The notes under the pieces were generated by a model, which searched no databases, was not told the origin of the DNA, and saw only the letters and a program-made list of their open reading frames with translations. Made by a program: the position numbers and the translations under genes. From Halobacillus sp. Marseille-P3879 (GTDB lineage Bacteria; Bacillota; Bacilli; Bacillales; Halobacillaceae), in the NCBI RefSeq assembly GCF_900240285.1, contig NZ_OESS01000001.1, forward strand, positions 992,001-1,056,000: a DNA stretch of 64,000 bases. The letters run 5' to 3'. Positions 50,681 to 59,593 of this stretch are shown here, in pieces (the stretch's first letter is position 1; every line of letters starts with the position of its first letter).

Positions 50681-52600
50681 ATGTTGAATTTCTTACAACG
50701 TATCGGGAAATCCTTAATGTTTCCTATTGCAACTTTACCAGCCGCTGCGCTGCTCGTGCGCCTTGGCATGGAAGATATGCTTGATATTCCATTTGTGACA
50801 GCGGCGGGAAATGGCATTCTGGAGAACCTGTCGTTAATCTTTGCCATCGGTATTGCGATGGGATTTGCCAAGGATGGAAGCGGAGCTGCAGCACTTGCAG
50901 GGGCTGTGGGTGTGCTCGTTCTTGAAGGTGGAATTGAAGGGATTAATGATGATATCGATATGGGTGTTTTTGCGGGAATTATCGCTGGTGTAATTGCCGG
51001 GATGCTTTATAACCGATATAACGACGTAAAGTTCCCTGAATTTCTATCGTTCTTTGGGGGAAAAAGGTTTGTACCAATAATTACTTCCCTTACTATGGTC
51101 GTACTTTCGTTTGCTTTTGGTTATTTGTGGGTGTATCCGCAATATGTGCTGGATGCGACGGCGAACTGGATCTTAAACTCTGGTGAAATTGGTGTCGGTG
51201 TTTATGGAGTGTTAAACCGTTTGTTTATTCCAGTTGGACTGCACCACGTAATGAATGCAGTTATTTGGTTTGATTTTGGGACATTTACAACTGGAAGCGG
51301 AGAGGCTGTTCGTGGCGAAATTAATCGTTTCTTAAATGGTGACCCGGAAGCGGGATACTTCTTGGCCGGGTTTTTCCCGATTATGATGTTTGGACTGCCT
51401 GCTGCGTGTCTTGCAATGTATGCAGCAGCGAAGAAGCATCGTAAAGCGGCAGTAGGAGGAATGTTTTTAAGTATTGGTTTAACCTCTTTTTTAACCGGGG
51501 TGACCGAACCCATTGAATTCTCCTTTATGTTCCTTTCGCCATTGCTTTATTTTGTTCACGCTTTATTAACAGGATTGGCGATGGTGGTATCGTTTATGCT
51601 CGATATCAGGCACGGATTTGGTTTCTCAGCCGGCTTGATTGACTTTTCATTAAACTATGGCATTGCTCAGAATCCACTCTTGCTCATAGTTGTCGGATTA
51701 GTGTTTGCCGCTGTTTACTTTGTTGTGTTCTATTTCTTAATTATAAAACTCAATCTAAAAACGCCGGGCCGTGAAGATGAAGACGATGCTTTTGTAGAGG
51801 AAACTCAGGAAGTCGGCCAGGGAGAAGAAACGAATGATCAGGATCTTAAAGCGTATCGCTATCTTGAAGCGCTTGGTGGTGCTGACAACATTCGATCACT
51901 TGATTACTGTACAACGAGGCTGCGTCTGCAAATGCAAGACCGCGGAAGAGTGAATGAGAAAGCCTTGAAGTCTTATGGTGCCCGCGGAGTAATGAAGGTA
52001 GGAAAACAAAATCTGCAGGTAATTGTTGGAACTTCAGTGGAATTTTTAGCAGAAGCGATGAAAAAACGAATGGAGCAGGGAAATGATGCTCCTCCAGTCC
52101 AACAGGAAAATGTGGAACAAGAAGCAAACCATGAGCCTCTTAAGCTTGAGGAAAAGGAGTTCATTATGCCGGTTGCTGGTGATGTACTTCCGCTAGAGGA
52201 AGTCCCGGACGAAGTATTTGCCCAGGGCATGATGGGACCAGGGTTTGCGATCGATCCGAAAGAGGAGACGTTCCGTTCCCCAATTAACGGTAAAGTAGTC
52301 CAGGTCTTCCCGACGAAACATGCGATTGGACTTGAGATGGAGAATGGTCTTGAAATTCTTATTCATATCGGCCTTGATACTGTGAAATTAAATGGAGAAG
52401 GATTTGAAACCCTGGTGGAGTCCGGTCAGTCTATTAAACAAGGGGACCCTATACTGCGCGTTGACCTTAATTATGTCACAAGTAATGCCCCTTCGGTGGT
52501 AACGCCGATTATTTTTACCAATTTAAAAAATGAGTCTGTCACTCTTGTTAAGCAGGGGACACAATCACAAGGACAAACAGGGATTATAACGATTCAATAA
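50681..52600 (+). CDS. nagE: N-acetylglucosamine-specific PTS enzyme IICBA
   Basis: A 639-residue single-chain PTS transporter with all three domains. IIC (about residues 1-370) is membrane-embedded. IIB (about 385-465) has the phosphocysteine Cys410 in LDYCTTRLRLQ. IIA (about 500-635) has the phosphohistidine His562 in LIHIGLDTVKLNGEGF. It imports GlcNAc as GlcNAc-6-phosphate, which NagA and NagB then process. The ATG follows AAGAGGAG; the upstream NagR operator indicates repression without GlcNAc. In B. subtilis the homologous NagP lacks IIA; this one is complete. Confidence 0.93.
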   Translation: MLNFLQRIGKSLMFPIATLPAAALLVRLGMEDMLDIPFVTAAGNGILENLSLIFAIGIAMGFAKDGSGAAALAGAVGVLVLEGGIEGINDDIDMGVFAGIIAGVIAGMLYNRYNDVKFPEFLSFFGGKRFVPIITSLTMVVLSFAFGYLWVYPQYVLDATANWILNSGEIGVGVYGVLNRLFIPVGLHHVMNAVIWFDFGTFTTGSGEAVRGEINRFLNGDPEAGYFLAGFFPIMMFGLPAACLAMYAAAKKHRKAAVGGMFLSIGLTSFLTGVTEPIEFSFMFLSPLLYFVHALLTGLAMVVSFMLDIRHGFGFSAGLIDFSLNYGIAQNPLLLIVVGLVFAAVYFVVFYFLIIKLNLKTPGREDEDDAFVEETQEVGQGEETNDQDLKAYRYLEALGGADNIRSLDYCTTRLRLQMQDRGRVNEKALKSYGARGVMKVGKQNLQVIVGTSVEFLAEAMKKRMEQGNDAPPVQQENVEQEANHEPLKLEEKEFIMPVAGDVLPLEEVPDEVFAQGMMGPGFAIDPKEETFRSPINGKVVQVFPTKHAIGLEMENGLEILIHIGLDTVKLNGEGFETLVESGQSIKQGDPILRVDLNYVTSNAPSVVTPIIFTNLKNESVTLVKQGTQSQGQTGIITIQ

Positions 52601-52660
52601 GATGTTCAAAAAGGGGGGAGCCTGGGGCTTCTCCCTGAGTTCATGATAAGGAGTGAGACG

Positions 52661-53845
52661 ATGGCAGGAAGCATTGAATGGACAAATGTAACGATTGTTA
52701 CCGAATCAGAAACGATCAGGTCCGGGAGCCTTCAAGTTCATGATGGTGTGGTTACAGCGATAGCCAAGCAGCCCATCGGCGGGGCGGATATTACGATTAA
52801 TGGAAATGGAAAGCGCTGGAGTCTCGTACCGGGTTTTATTGATGTGCATATTCACGGAGCGGATGGTCATGATGTGATGGATGCAACGACAGAGGCGCTG
52901 GCTGGAATGGCAGCTGTACTGCCGAAAGAAGGGACGACAAGTTTTCTGGCAACTACAATGACCCAATCACAGACAGCCATTTCAAACGCTGTGACCAATG
53001 TCGGGAAGTATGTGAAGAATGAACAGCCTGAAGGCCGGGCGGAGGTATTAGGTATTCATTTAGAAGGACCTTTTATTTCAAAAAACAAAGCAGGGGCTCA
53101 GCCTCTTAATTATATTGCTCCTCCGTCGATCAAGCTTTTTAATCAATGGCAGCAGCAGAGTGAAGATAATATTCGCCTTGTGACCTTAGCTCCTGAAGAG
53201 CCGGGGGCAAAAGATTTTATTAAGCATGTAAGCAGTAAAGGCATTGTCGCATCGATCGGGCATAGTGAAGCCACGTTTGACCAGGTTACGGAAGCAGTTG
53301 ACGCTGGAGCCCGTCACGTGACACATTTATACAATCAAATGAGCGGAATGCACCATAGAGACCCTGGTATTGTCGGAGCAGCTTTTTTAAACGAAAAGCT
53401 GATGGTTGAAATGATCGTTGACTATGTCCATTCCCGTAAAGAAGCGGTGCAGCTGGCATATCACCATACCCAGGCTGATCGGACCATTTTAATTACCGAT
53501 GCGATGCGGGCGAAGTGCCTGCCTGAAGGAGCATACGACCTCGGAGGCCAGCAGGTGCATGTCAAAGGAAAAGAAGCCCGTCTTTCGGATGGCACGTTAG
53601 CCGGCAGCATTTTAACGTTAGAGGAAGCAGCTGCTCATATGAAAGAGAATACGAATATTACCATTGAAGACCTCGTGCGGATTACCTCTACGAACGCGGC
53701 AGAGCAGCTAGGGATTTCTGACCGAAAAGGCGGGATTGCTGAAGGGAAAGATGCCGACCTGGTTCTTCTAGATGAGAATTGCCGTGTCGTTATGACAGTT
53801 TGCCGGGGAGTACTTGCATATGATAACAGGGAGGGGACAGCATGA
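52661..53845 (+). CDS. nagA: N-acetylglucosamine-6-phosphate deacetylase
   Basis: A 394-residue amidohydrolase. Metal and catalytic motifs are in place: DVHIHGADGHD (about residue 60), GIHLEGPFIS (about 132), GHSEAT (about 205), HLYNQMSGMHHRDPG (about 226) and the catalytic Asp in LITDAMRA (about 282). It releases acetate to give glucosamine-6-phosphate. The ATG at 52661 follows AAGGAGTGAG. It overlaps nagB by four bases (ATGA), so the two are translationally coupled. Confidence 0.95.
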   Translation: MAGSIEWTNVTIVTESETIRSGSLQVHDGVVTAIAKQPIGGADITINGNGKRWSLVPGFIDVHIHGADGHDVMDATTEALAGMAAVLPKEGTTSFLATTMTQSQTAISNAVTNVGKYVKNEQPEGRAEVLGIHLEGPFISKNKAGAQPLNYIAPPSIKLFNQWQQQSEDNIRLVTLAPEEPGAKDFIKHVSSKGIVASIGHSEATFDQVTEAVDAGARHVTHLYNQMSGMHHRDPGIVGAAFLNEKLMVEMIVDYVHSRKEAVQLAYHHTQADRTILITDAMRAKCLPEGAYDLGGQQVHVKGKEARLSDGTLAGSILTLEEAAAHMKENTNITIEDLVRITSTNAAEQLGISDRKGGIAEGKDADLVLLDENCRVVMTVCRGVLAYDNREGTA

Positions 53846-54585
53846 ACATTATCATCACGAAGGACAATCAAGAATTAAGTGAAAAAGCGTGTGAACTTAT
53901 TGAACAACAGGTCAGTGAAAAGCCCGATTCCGTACTTGGGTTGGCGACGGGCAGTTCACCGTTAGGCACCTATAAGGAGCTGATAAAAGGTTATAACAAC
54001 CGCGGCGTAAACTATGAAGATGTGAAGACACTCAATTTGGACGAATATATCGGATTGGACAAAAATGATTCCCAAAGCTATCATTTTTTTATGAGGCAGC
54101 ATTTATTCGATCATATAAATATAAACTCCGATCATACGTTTATTCCGAATGGAAAAGCAGCAGATTTAGAAAAAGAATGTCAAGACTACGAACAGCTCAT
54201 CGAAGATATTGGACCTCCCGATCTGCAGCTGCTAGGAGTCGGACAAAATGGTCATATCGGCTTTAATGAACCTGGAACGCCATTTGATAGTGAAACACAC
54301 ATCATTCATCTAGAAGAGTCAACAAGACAGGCCAACGCCCGTTTTTTTGATTCCTTAGAGGATGTTCCAAAGCAGGCCGTCACGATGGGGATTCAGTCGA
54401 TATTAAAAAGCAGGAAGATCGTCGTCATCGCTTCTGGAGAAAGAAAAGCCGATGCGATACGAAGGCTGTTAGAAGATCAACCAAGCGAGGACATGCCGGC
54501 CTCCGCTTTAATCCATCACAAACATGTTACACTAATTGTAGATGAAGAAGCCTATAAAAAAGTAGGACATGGAGAGGAGACCTAA
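53842..54585 (+). CDS. nagB: Glucosamine-6-phosphate deaminase
   Basis: A 247-residue deaminase/isomerase converting glucosamine-6-phosphate to fructose-6-phosphate and ammonia. Signatures are LGLATGSSPLGTYKELIKGY (about residue 33), LDEYIGLD (about 73) and LLGVGQNGHIGFNEPGTPFD (about 132), holding the catalytic Asp, His and Glu residues. Length is right for the Bacillus enzymes. The GntR gene follows with slight overlap or close spacing. Confidence 0.96.
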   Translation: MNIIITKDNQELSEKACELIEQQVSEKPDSVLGLATGSSPLGTYKELIKGYNNRGVNYEDVKTLNLDEYIGLDKNDSQSYHFFMRQHLFDHININSDHTFIPNGKAADLEKECQDYEQLIEDIGPPDLQLLGVGQNGHIGFNEPGTPFDSETHIIHLEESTRQANARFFDSLEDVPKQAVTMGIQSILKSRKIVVIASGERKADAIRRLLEDQPSEDMPASALIHHKHVTLIVDEEAYKKVGHGEET

Positions 54586-54592
54586 ACAGGAT

Positions 54593-55318
54593 ATGGTTGA
54601 TAAAAAATCACCGCTCCCTATGTATTACCAGATTGAAGAGGATCTGAAGCAGCGTATTACGAATCAGGAATTCAAGACCTCCGATATGATCCCATCCGAG
54701 CGTGAACTTTCCGAAACCTTTGAAGTGAGCCGCATGACTGTCAGGCAGGCGATTACGAATCTGGTGAACGAAGGAGTCTTATACCGCGTGAAAGGCAAAG
54801 GAACATTTGTAGCTGAGGAGAAAATTGAACAACCGCTGCAGGGCCTGACCAGTTTTACAGAAGATATGAAGACACGTGGCATGGAAGCTAGCAGTAAACT
54901 GCTCACATTTGAAAAAATGAGTGCTCCTTTGGATATAACGCGTAAGTTACAACTCAATGAGGGAGACGAAGTTTATAAAATTCAGCGCGTTCGCTTCGCT
55001 GATCAGAAGCCGATGGCGGTGGAGACAAACTTTCTATCCGCTGCCATGTTCCCGGAGCTTGATGAACAAACCGTGCTCGGCTCACTTTACAATTATATTG
55101 AAAAAACTCAGAAGCAGCCAATTGGCAAAGCTCATCAAATGATAGAAGCGACTATAGCTGATGAGAACCAGGCCGAGTTATTGGATATCCCTGTAGATTC
55201 TGCCATTTTGTCAATTGAGCGTCACAGCACGTTAGCCGACGGTACTCCGTTTGAAGTTGTCCGCTCGTCTTATCGCGCCGACCGCTATAAGTTTATCAGC
55301 GACATTTACCGGACGTAA
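54593..55318 (+). CDS. nagR: GntR/HutC family repressor NagR
   Basis: A 241-residue HutC-type GntR regulator. The winged helix (about residues 6-72) contains SERELSETFEVSRMTVRQAI, followed by the UTRA sugar-phosphate domain, which begins QPLQGLTSFTEDMKTRGM (about 84) exactly as in B. subtilis YvoA/NagR. The ATG at 54593 aligns with the YvoA start; an in-frame ATG at 54569 overlaps nagB. It should bind the dre site at 50590 and release it on binding glucosamine-6-phosphate or GlcNAc-6-phosphate. Confidence 0.92.
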   Translation: MVDKKSPLPMYYQIEEDLKQRITNQEFKTSDMIPSERELSETFEVSRMTVRQAITNLVNEGVLYRVKGKGTFVAEEKIEQPLQGLTSFTEDMKTRGMEASSKLLTFEKMSAPLDITRKLQLNEGDEVYKIQRVRFADQKPMAVETNFLSAAMFPELDEQTVLGSLYNYIEKTQKQPIGKAHQMIEATIADENQAELLDIPVDSAILSIERHSTLADGTPFEVVRSSYRADRYKFISDIYRT

Positions 55319-55329
55319 GGAGGGGAATT

Positions 55330-56052
55330 ATGTCCTATTTATTAAAGGCCGCCGAACACCTCAATCAATTAGAACAGTCGGCGAACGAGCAGCTGAATAT
55401 AGCAAGTCAGGCAACCGCCCAAAAAATTAAAGAGGGTGGAATCGTCCATTTATTTGGCTGCGGACATTCCAGTCTGATCGCTCAGGAACCGTACTACAGA
55501 GCTGGAGGTCTCGTCCCCGTACGTCCGCTCGTCATTGACCTGCTTACCTTAAATCAGGGTGCTGTCCGAGCGAGTGAATACGAAAAGACGGAAGGGTTCG
55601 TTGAAGGCTACCTGACAAAAGAAGACATACGCGAAGAAGATGTGCTGCTCGTCATTTCTACATCCGGCCGCAACCCTGCCCCTATCGATGTCGCACAGTA
55701 TGGACGGGAAAAAGGTGCATATGTAATAGGCTTGCTGTCGATGAAATATTCAGCTTCTCAGCCTTCCCGCCACCATTCCGGAAAAAGGTTGGAAGATACC
55801 GTCGATACGGTGATTGATACCCAAGTCCCTTTAGGGGATGCAGCTATAAAAGAAGAAGGGATTTCACAAGCTTTTGCTCCCCTTTCTTCAGTTGTAGGTG
55901 TCTCTCTGATTCAGGATTTGCTGGCGAAAACGATTGTAAGACTTAAAGACATAGGAGAAGAGCCGCCGATTTTTATGAGCGGGAATCTCGATGGAGTAGC
56001 AGAGCATAACCATAAGCTTGTGGAGCGGTATAAGGGTCGAATTCGATTCTAA
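55330..56052 (+). CDS. SIS domain sugar-phosphate protein (UPF0309-like)
   Basis: A 240-residue protein with a sugar isomerase (SIS) domain. The sugar-phosphate-binding segments are IVHLFGCGHSSLIAQEPYYR (about residue 37) and LLVISTSGRNPAPIDVAQYG (about 103). It follows nagR by eleven bases and closes the nag operon. Related proteins of the UPF0309 family accompany amino sugar genes in Bacillaceae. It may isomerise or bind an amino sugar phosphate, or process an N-acetyl variant; the exact role is unknown. Confidence 0.82.
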   Translation: MSYLLKAAEHLNQLEQSANEQLNIASQATAQKIKEGGIVHLFGCGHSSLIAQEPYYRAGGLVPVRPLVIDLLTLNQGAVRASEYEKTEGFVEGYLTKEDIREEDVLLVISTSGRNPAPIDVAQYGREKGAYVIGLLSMKYSASQPSRHHSGKRLEDTVDTVIDTQVPLGDAAIKEEGISQAFAPLSSVVGVSLIQDLLAKTIVRLKDIGEEPPIFMSGNLDGVAEHNHKLVERYKGRIRF

Positions 56053-56088
56053 TGCATCTTAACGAGGTTGGGAGAAAACTGAATAAAG

Positions 56089-56168
56089 CATAAAATAACC
56101 CGAACGATTTTATTGAAATCAGTTCGGATTATTTATGTGCCAGGAAAGGAGTTTTACCATCGCTCCGT
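56089..56168 (-). repeat. Dispersed hairpin repeat, copy 2, inverted
   Basis: On the minus strand it reads GACGGAGCGATGGTAAAA, then CTCCTTTCCTGGCACATAAA, TAATCCGAAC(N17)GTTCGGGTTATTTTA. This aligns with copy 1 at 8582-8661 at nearly every position. The hairpin part (about 56090-56140) follows the nag operon and may terminate it. Confidence 0.75.
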
Positions 56169-56204
56169 CAAAACAACCCACTTTTTCGTGGACACGGCCT
56201 AAGT

Positions 56205-56290
56205 TTCCTTGAAAAGCAAAGTGCACTTTCCTGCGGGCTCTTCGCCTCACGCTGTCCCCGCAGGAGTCTACGCAAATGTCCTGCGTTTAT
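56205..56290. repeat. Fragment of a common Bacillaceae intergenic repeat
   Basis: The segments CACTTTCCTGCGGGCTC and CCCCGCAGGAGTCTACGCA belong to a GC-rich repeat (CGCTTTCC..GCGGG...CCGCAGGAGTCTACGC) that is scattered through many Bacillaceae genomes. It contains a CCTGCGGG/CCCGCAGG dyad. I know of no proven function. A related scrap, TGCTTGCCGCGGGCACGG, lies inside element B at about 59007. Confidence 0.6.
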
Positions 56291-56391
56291 ATTATTCAAT
56301 GACTGCTTTCGTGTATCACTACACCGATGCTCATCAGTTTGTGGGTAAGATGTTTGATGAACAATTCAATTCGATTTGTTTTTTGAGTTTG

Positions 56392-56406
56392 TATGAAACG
56401 TTTTCA
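56392..56406. promoter_or_regulatory. Repeated motif TATGAAACGTTTTCA before lytS
   Basis: Identical to the word before nagE (50631-50645). It lies 46 bases upstream of the LytS start, near a TACAAT -10-like hexamer (56414-56419). Confidence 0.5.
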
Positions 56407-56451
56407 AGCATGCTACAATAGTAACAAAGTGAATGGGGAAGGACGAGGCAG

Positions 56452-58197
56452 ATGTTCGAATTATTTCTCCCAATGCTGGAGCGGCTCGGAATAATTGTAA
56501 CGGTTGCTTTCATCATTACGAGGTTCCGGTTCTTTCGGGAACTCATCGACCGTAAGTCTTTGAATCCTGCACAGCACGCGATGGCAATAGGATTCTTCGG
56601 GTTATTCGGCATTATTGGTACATACACAGGAATTACTTATGATACAAGCTCTCTGGAGTTTGGAAGGTGGGCGATGGACTTAGTAGAGAGTGAAGCGATC
56701 GCTAACTCGAGGGTGATCGGAATCGTAGCAGCCGGTCTTTTCGGGGGGTACCGAATTGGAATCGGTGCGGGGCTGATCGCAGGCATTCATCGCTTCTCGC
56801 TTGGAGGCTTTACCGGAGCGGCTTGTGGCATTTCTGCTGTTGTCGCAGGTATATTAGCGGGATTTTTCCATAAAAAAGATAAACCGTTGAAGCTAAAGAC
56901 AGCTTTATTGATCGGCGGACTTGCTGAGACGGTTCAGATGGGCATTATATTAGCCGTTTCCCAGCCATTCCCACGCGCGTGGAGCCTTGTTCAGGATATC
57001 GGACTGCCTATGATTATTGCAAATGGCGTAGGGTCTGCCCTCTTTTTGCTCATTATCCGTAACGTTTTAAATGAGGAAGAAAAGGCTGGCGCTCTGCAAG
57101 CTCAGAAAGCATTGAAACTCGCAGAGTCGACGGTCGCTTACTTACGAAAAGGATTAACGAAGGGTTCTGCCTATAAAGCCTGCCAGATTATCTATAGCGA
57201 AGTGGGCGTGAGTGCTATTTCGATGACGGATCAAGAAAAGATTCTAGCCCATGTCGGACAGGCAGACGATCACCACAAGGCAGGAGAAAACATTCAGACG
57301 AACGCGACGAGAGAAGTAATCCAGCAGGGAACGCTGATTGTCGCCAATTATGAAGATATCAATTGCAGCCACTCGAATTGTCCACTTGGAGCCGCTGTGA
57401 TTGCTCCATTAAAGAAAAGGCATGAGGTTGTCGGCACGCTGAAATTCTATGTGCGCTCTGAGAAAGAAATATCCAATGTGCTTCTAGAGCTGATTCAAGG
57501 TTTAAGCGCATTGCTTGGCCAGCAGCTTGAAATTGCAGAAGCAGAGAAAGCGCAGGAGTTGGCAAGAGAAGCAGAGGTTAAAGCACTGCAGGCTCAAGTT
57601 AATCCGCATTTTTTATTCAATTCACTCAATGTCATTGTGTCTTTAACCCGTACGGAGCCTGACCGTGCCCGCTCTCTGCTGATTGCCTTATCAAAGTTTT
57701 TCCGGCAGAATCTTGGAGCAACAACAAAGACGTGGACATCGCTTGAAGAAGAATTAAAGCATGTGAAAGCATACCTGTTGATTGAAGAAACACGGTTTGT
57801 CGACAAATTACGAATAAATTACGAGGTCGATGATTCCGCTCTTTCTGTAAAAATTGCCCCTCTTACGCTGCAGCCGCTTGTCGAGAATTGTATTAAGCAT
57901 GGAATCAAAGATAAGGAAGAAAACTGTGAAATTACAATTCAAGTTCGGGATCATGGTGATATGGTTCAAATCACAGTCATAGATAACGGCAGCGGGATGA
58001 CATCTGAACGGCTCGCATTGCTTGGGGAAGAAGAAGTTCACTCCGAAAAAGGCACAGGTCTTGGGCTTATGAACGTCAATAAACGACTGGAACATATGCA
58101 TGGAGAGAAGTCGAAGCTCCAAATTGAAAGTAAGCTCGGCGAAGGTACGACGATTTCATTTGTTATTCCTCACAAGGAAAAGGAGGTATCTGCGTGA
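56452..58197 (+). CDS. lytS: LytS-type sensor histidine kinase
   Basis: A 581-residue sensor kinase. Residues about 1-205 form the six-helix 5TM-5TMR_LYT membrane sensor, with a GGYRIGIGAGLIAGIHRFSL segment (about 101). A GAF domain follows (about 225-365), then a His_kinase domain with the phospho-acceptor His386 in QVNPHFLFNSLNVI and a HATPase domain ending GTGLGLMNVNKRL (about 540). The family includes B. subtilis LytS and E. coli BtsS/YpdA, the last two being pyruvate sensors. The partner LytTR gene overlaps its end. Confidence 0.92.
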   Translation: MFELFLPMLERLGIIVTVAFIITRFRFFRELIDRKSLNPAQHAMAIGFFGLFGIIGTYTGITYDTSSLEFGRWAMDLVESEAIANSRVIGIVAAGLFGGYRIGIGAGLIAGIHRFSLGGFTGAACGISAVVAGILAGFFHKKDKPLKLKTALLIGGLAETVQMGIILAVSQPFPRAWSLVQDIGLPMIIANGVGSALFLLIIRNVLNEEEKAGALQAQKALKLAESTVAYLRKGLTKGSAYKACQIIYSEVGVSAISMTDQEKILAHVGQADDHHKAGENIQTNATREVIQQGTLIVANYEDINCSHSNCPLGAAVIAPLKKRHEVVGTLKFYVRSEKEISNVLLELIQGLSALLGQQLEIAEAEKAQELAREAEVKALQAQVNPHFLFNSLNVIVSLTRTEPDRARSLLIALSKFFRQNLGATTKTWTSLEEELKHVKAYLLIEETRFVDKLRINYEVDDSALSVKIAPLTLQPLVENCIKHGIKDKEENCEITIQVRDHGDMVQITVIDNGSGMTSERLALLGEEEVHSEKGTGLGLMNVNKRLEHMHGEKSKLQIESKLGEGTTISFVIPHKEKEVSA

Positions 58198-58919
58198 TGG
58201 GTTCGATTAAAGCACTGATTGTCGATGATGAACGTTTCAGCAGGGAAGAATTCATTTATTTGCTCAAGGCATATGATTCCATACAAATTGTAGGAGAAGC
58301 AGATTCTGGAGAAGCAGCGATTATGAAAGCGATCCAGCTGCAGCCCGATGTGATTTTCTTAGATGTAGAAATGCCGAGAATGAATGGAATGGAGGTTGCT
58401 AAATCTCTTCAGGAACTGAAAAAAGTACCGGCCATCGTCTTTGCCACCGCTTATCCAGATTTTGCCGTGGAAGCTTTTCGCCATGAAGCGGTCGATTATT
58501 TGTTAAAGCCGTTTGATGAGGAACAGCTTGGGGATGCGATTGCCCGGTTAGAGAAAAAGCTGAATCCGGTAGAAAGCCCGGTGTCTCGCCCGTCCAAGCT
58601 GGCTGTTGAGGGAGAGGAAGAGATCCACTACCTTAATCCTTTGGATATCATGTATGTGTACCGGGAAGACCGTCTTACGAAAATCGTTGGAAAAGCCCAC
58701 GTGTACGAAACGAAGTGGACATTAAAGGAAGTGGAAGAGCGTTTGAAAGGATTTTCCTTCTTCCGTATTCATAAAAGTTATCTCGTGAATCTCAATTATG
58801 TAGATCGTTTAATTCCCTGGTTCAACGGGGCCTATCAGCTGGAACTTAGAGGCAGAGACGATAAACTGTCTGTCAGCCGTAACTATGTCAAGGATTTAAG
58901 AAAGCAGCTTGAATTGTAA
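58197..58919 (+). CDS. lytR: LytTR-type response regulator
   Basis: A 240-residue response regulator. The receiver domain has the phospho-acceptor Asp56 in VIFLDVEMPRMNGM and the conserved Lys in LLKPFDEEQL (about 104). The C-terminal LytTR DNA-binding domain spans about 140-240, with FSFFRIHKSYLVNLNYVDRL (about 190). The start (ATG 58197, or GTG 58194) overlaps lytS and is preceded by AAAGGAGGT. It probably activates the cstA-like gene downstream, by analogy with BtsR and YpdB. Confidence 0.92.
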   Translation: MGSIKALIVDDERFSREEFIYLLKAYDSIQIVGEADSGEAAIMKAIQLQPDVIFLDVEMPRMNGMEVAKSLQELKKVPAIVFATAYPDFAVEAFRHEAVDYLLKPFDEEQLGDAIARLEKKLNPVESPVSRPSKLAVEGEEEIHYLNPLDIMYVYREDRLTKIVGKAHVYETKWTLKEVEERLKGFSFFRIHKSYLVNLNYVDRLIPWFNGAYQLELRGRDDKLSVSRNYVKDLRKQLEL

Positions 58920-58936
58920 AACCGTCCGTTTTTTCT

Positions 58937-59464
58937 GAGGCCACTGAAAAATCCCTTTCTGCTTTTAAAGTTTGTTGTTGCTTCTCACTAATCGCTTATC
59001 GGTGGGTGCTTGCCGCGGGCACGGCCTCAGCTGACTTGGGCAAGAAGGTATTGGTCCTTGAGTTCGTCATAAACGAAGGAAAAGTCTATACCACTTCCAT
59101 CGCCAACGTCTAAAAGACAAAAATCTTTTAGATCTTCTGTTTGGAAAAACCGTGGAGGCCGCTCTTGAAAAAGTTGTGATTCAGAAGAACATATCGATCA
59201 ATTCACCTTTCAAAACAGTGATACATTTAAAGAAAGGGGATGGAACAATATAAGATTGAAGAAAAAACAGCGAATTTAAATCACAGACACGGATATGAGG
59301 CCGCCTCATCTTCGGGTCTCGAAGGTATGCGCATTCAGGGTGCGATGGCGATTTTCGCGGCAAATGTAAAACGAAGCGGTCTGTATGGAAACTAAATTAC
59401 ACGCAGACCGCTTTTTTAGAAAGCTACTTTTACTTTTCCAAGACCTTCAGTTTTCAGTGGCCTC
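58937..59464 (+). mobile_element. Decayed IS element B (IS1182-like transposase remnant)
   Basis: A 528-base element with ends GAGGCCACTGAAAAA (58937) and TTTTCAGTGGCCTC (59451-59464), matching element A. It sits between the LytTR regulator and the cstA-like gene. Its internal plus-strand frame encodes the C-terminal end of the same transposase. The left part holds fragments in other frames and a scrap of the GC-rich repeat. Confidence 0.78.
59240..59395 (+). pseudogene. Transposase C-terminal fragment, 51 codons
   Basis: The frame reads IEEKTANLNHRHGYEAASSS, then GLEGMRIQGAMAIFAANVKR, then stop. It is the last part of a DDE transposase, pattern IE.K...L..RHGY.....GL.GM.IQGA, resembling IS1182-type enzymes. 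The catalytic residues upstream are lost, so it cannot be active. It is closely similar to the fragment in element A. Confidence 0.75.
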
Positions 59465-59556
59465 GTTTTTGAGGGGGGTTTTTTTGCATGTTAGTTTAAT
59501 AAATCGACATGTTAGACAAAATCCGTCAAATGTAAGCGTTATTTTGTTACATTTAG

Positions 59557-59570
59557 TGTAAGCGATTACA
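59557..59570. promoter_or_regulatory. cre-type catabolite site before cstA
   Basis: TGTAAGCGATTACA fits the CcpA cre consensus TGWNANCGNTNWCA at every position. It is also one base away from the LacI-type operator at 48397. It lies 24 bases before the CstA start, so CcpA repression when glucose is present is expected. Confidence 0.7.
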
Positions 59571-59593
59571 AAGATTCGAAGGAGGAAGCTGTT

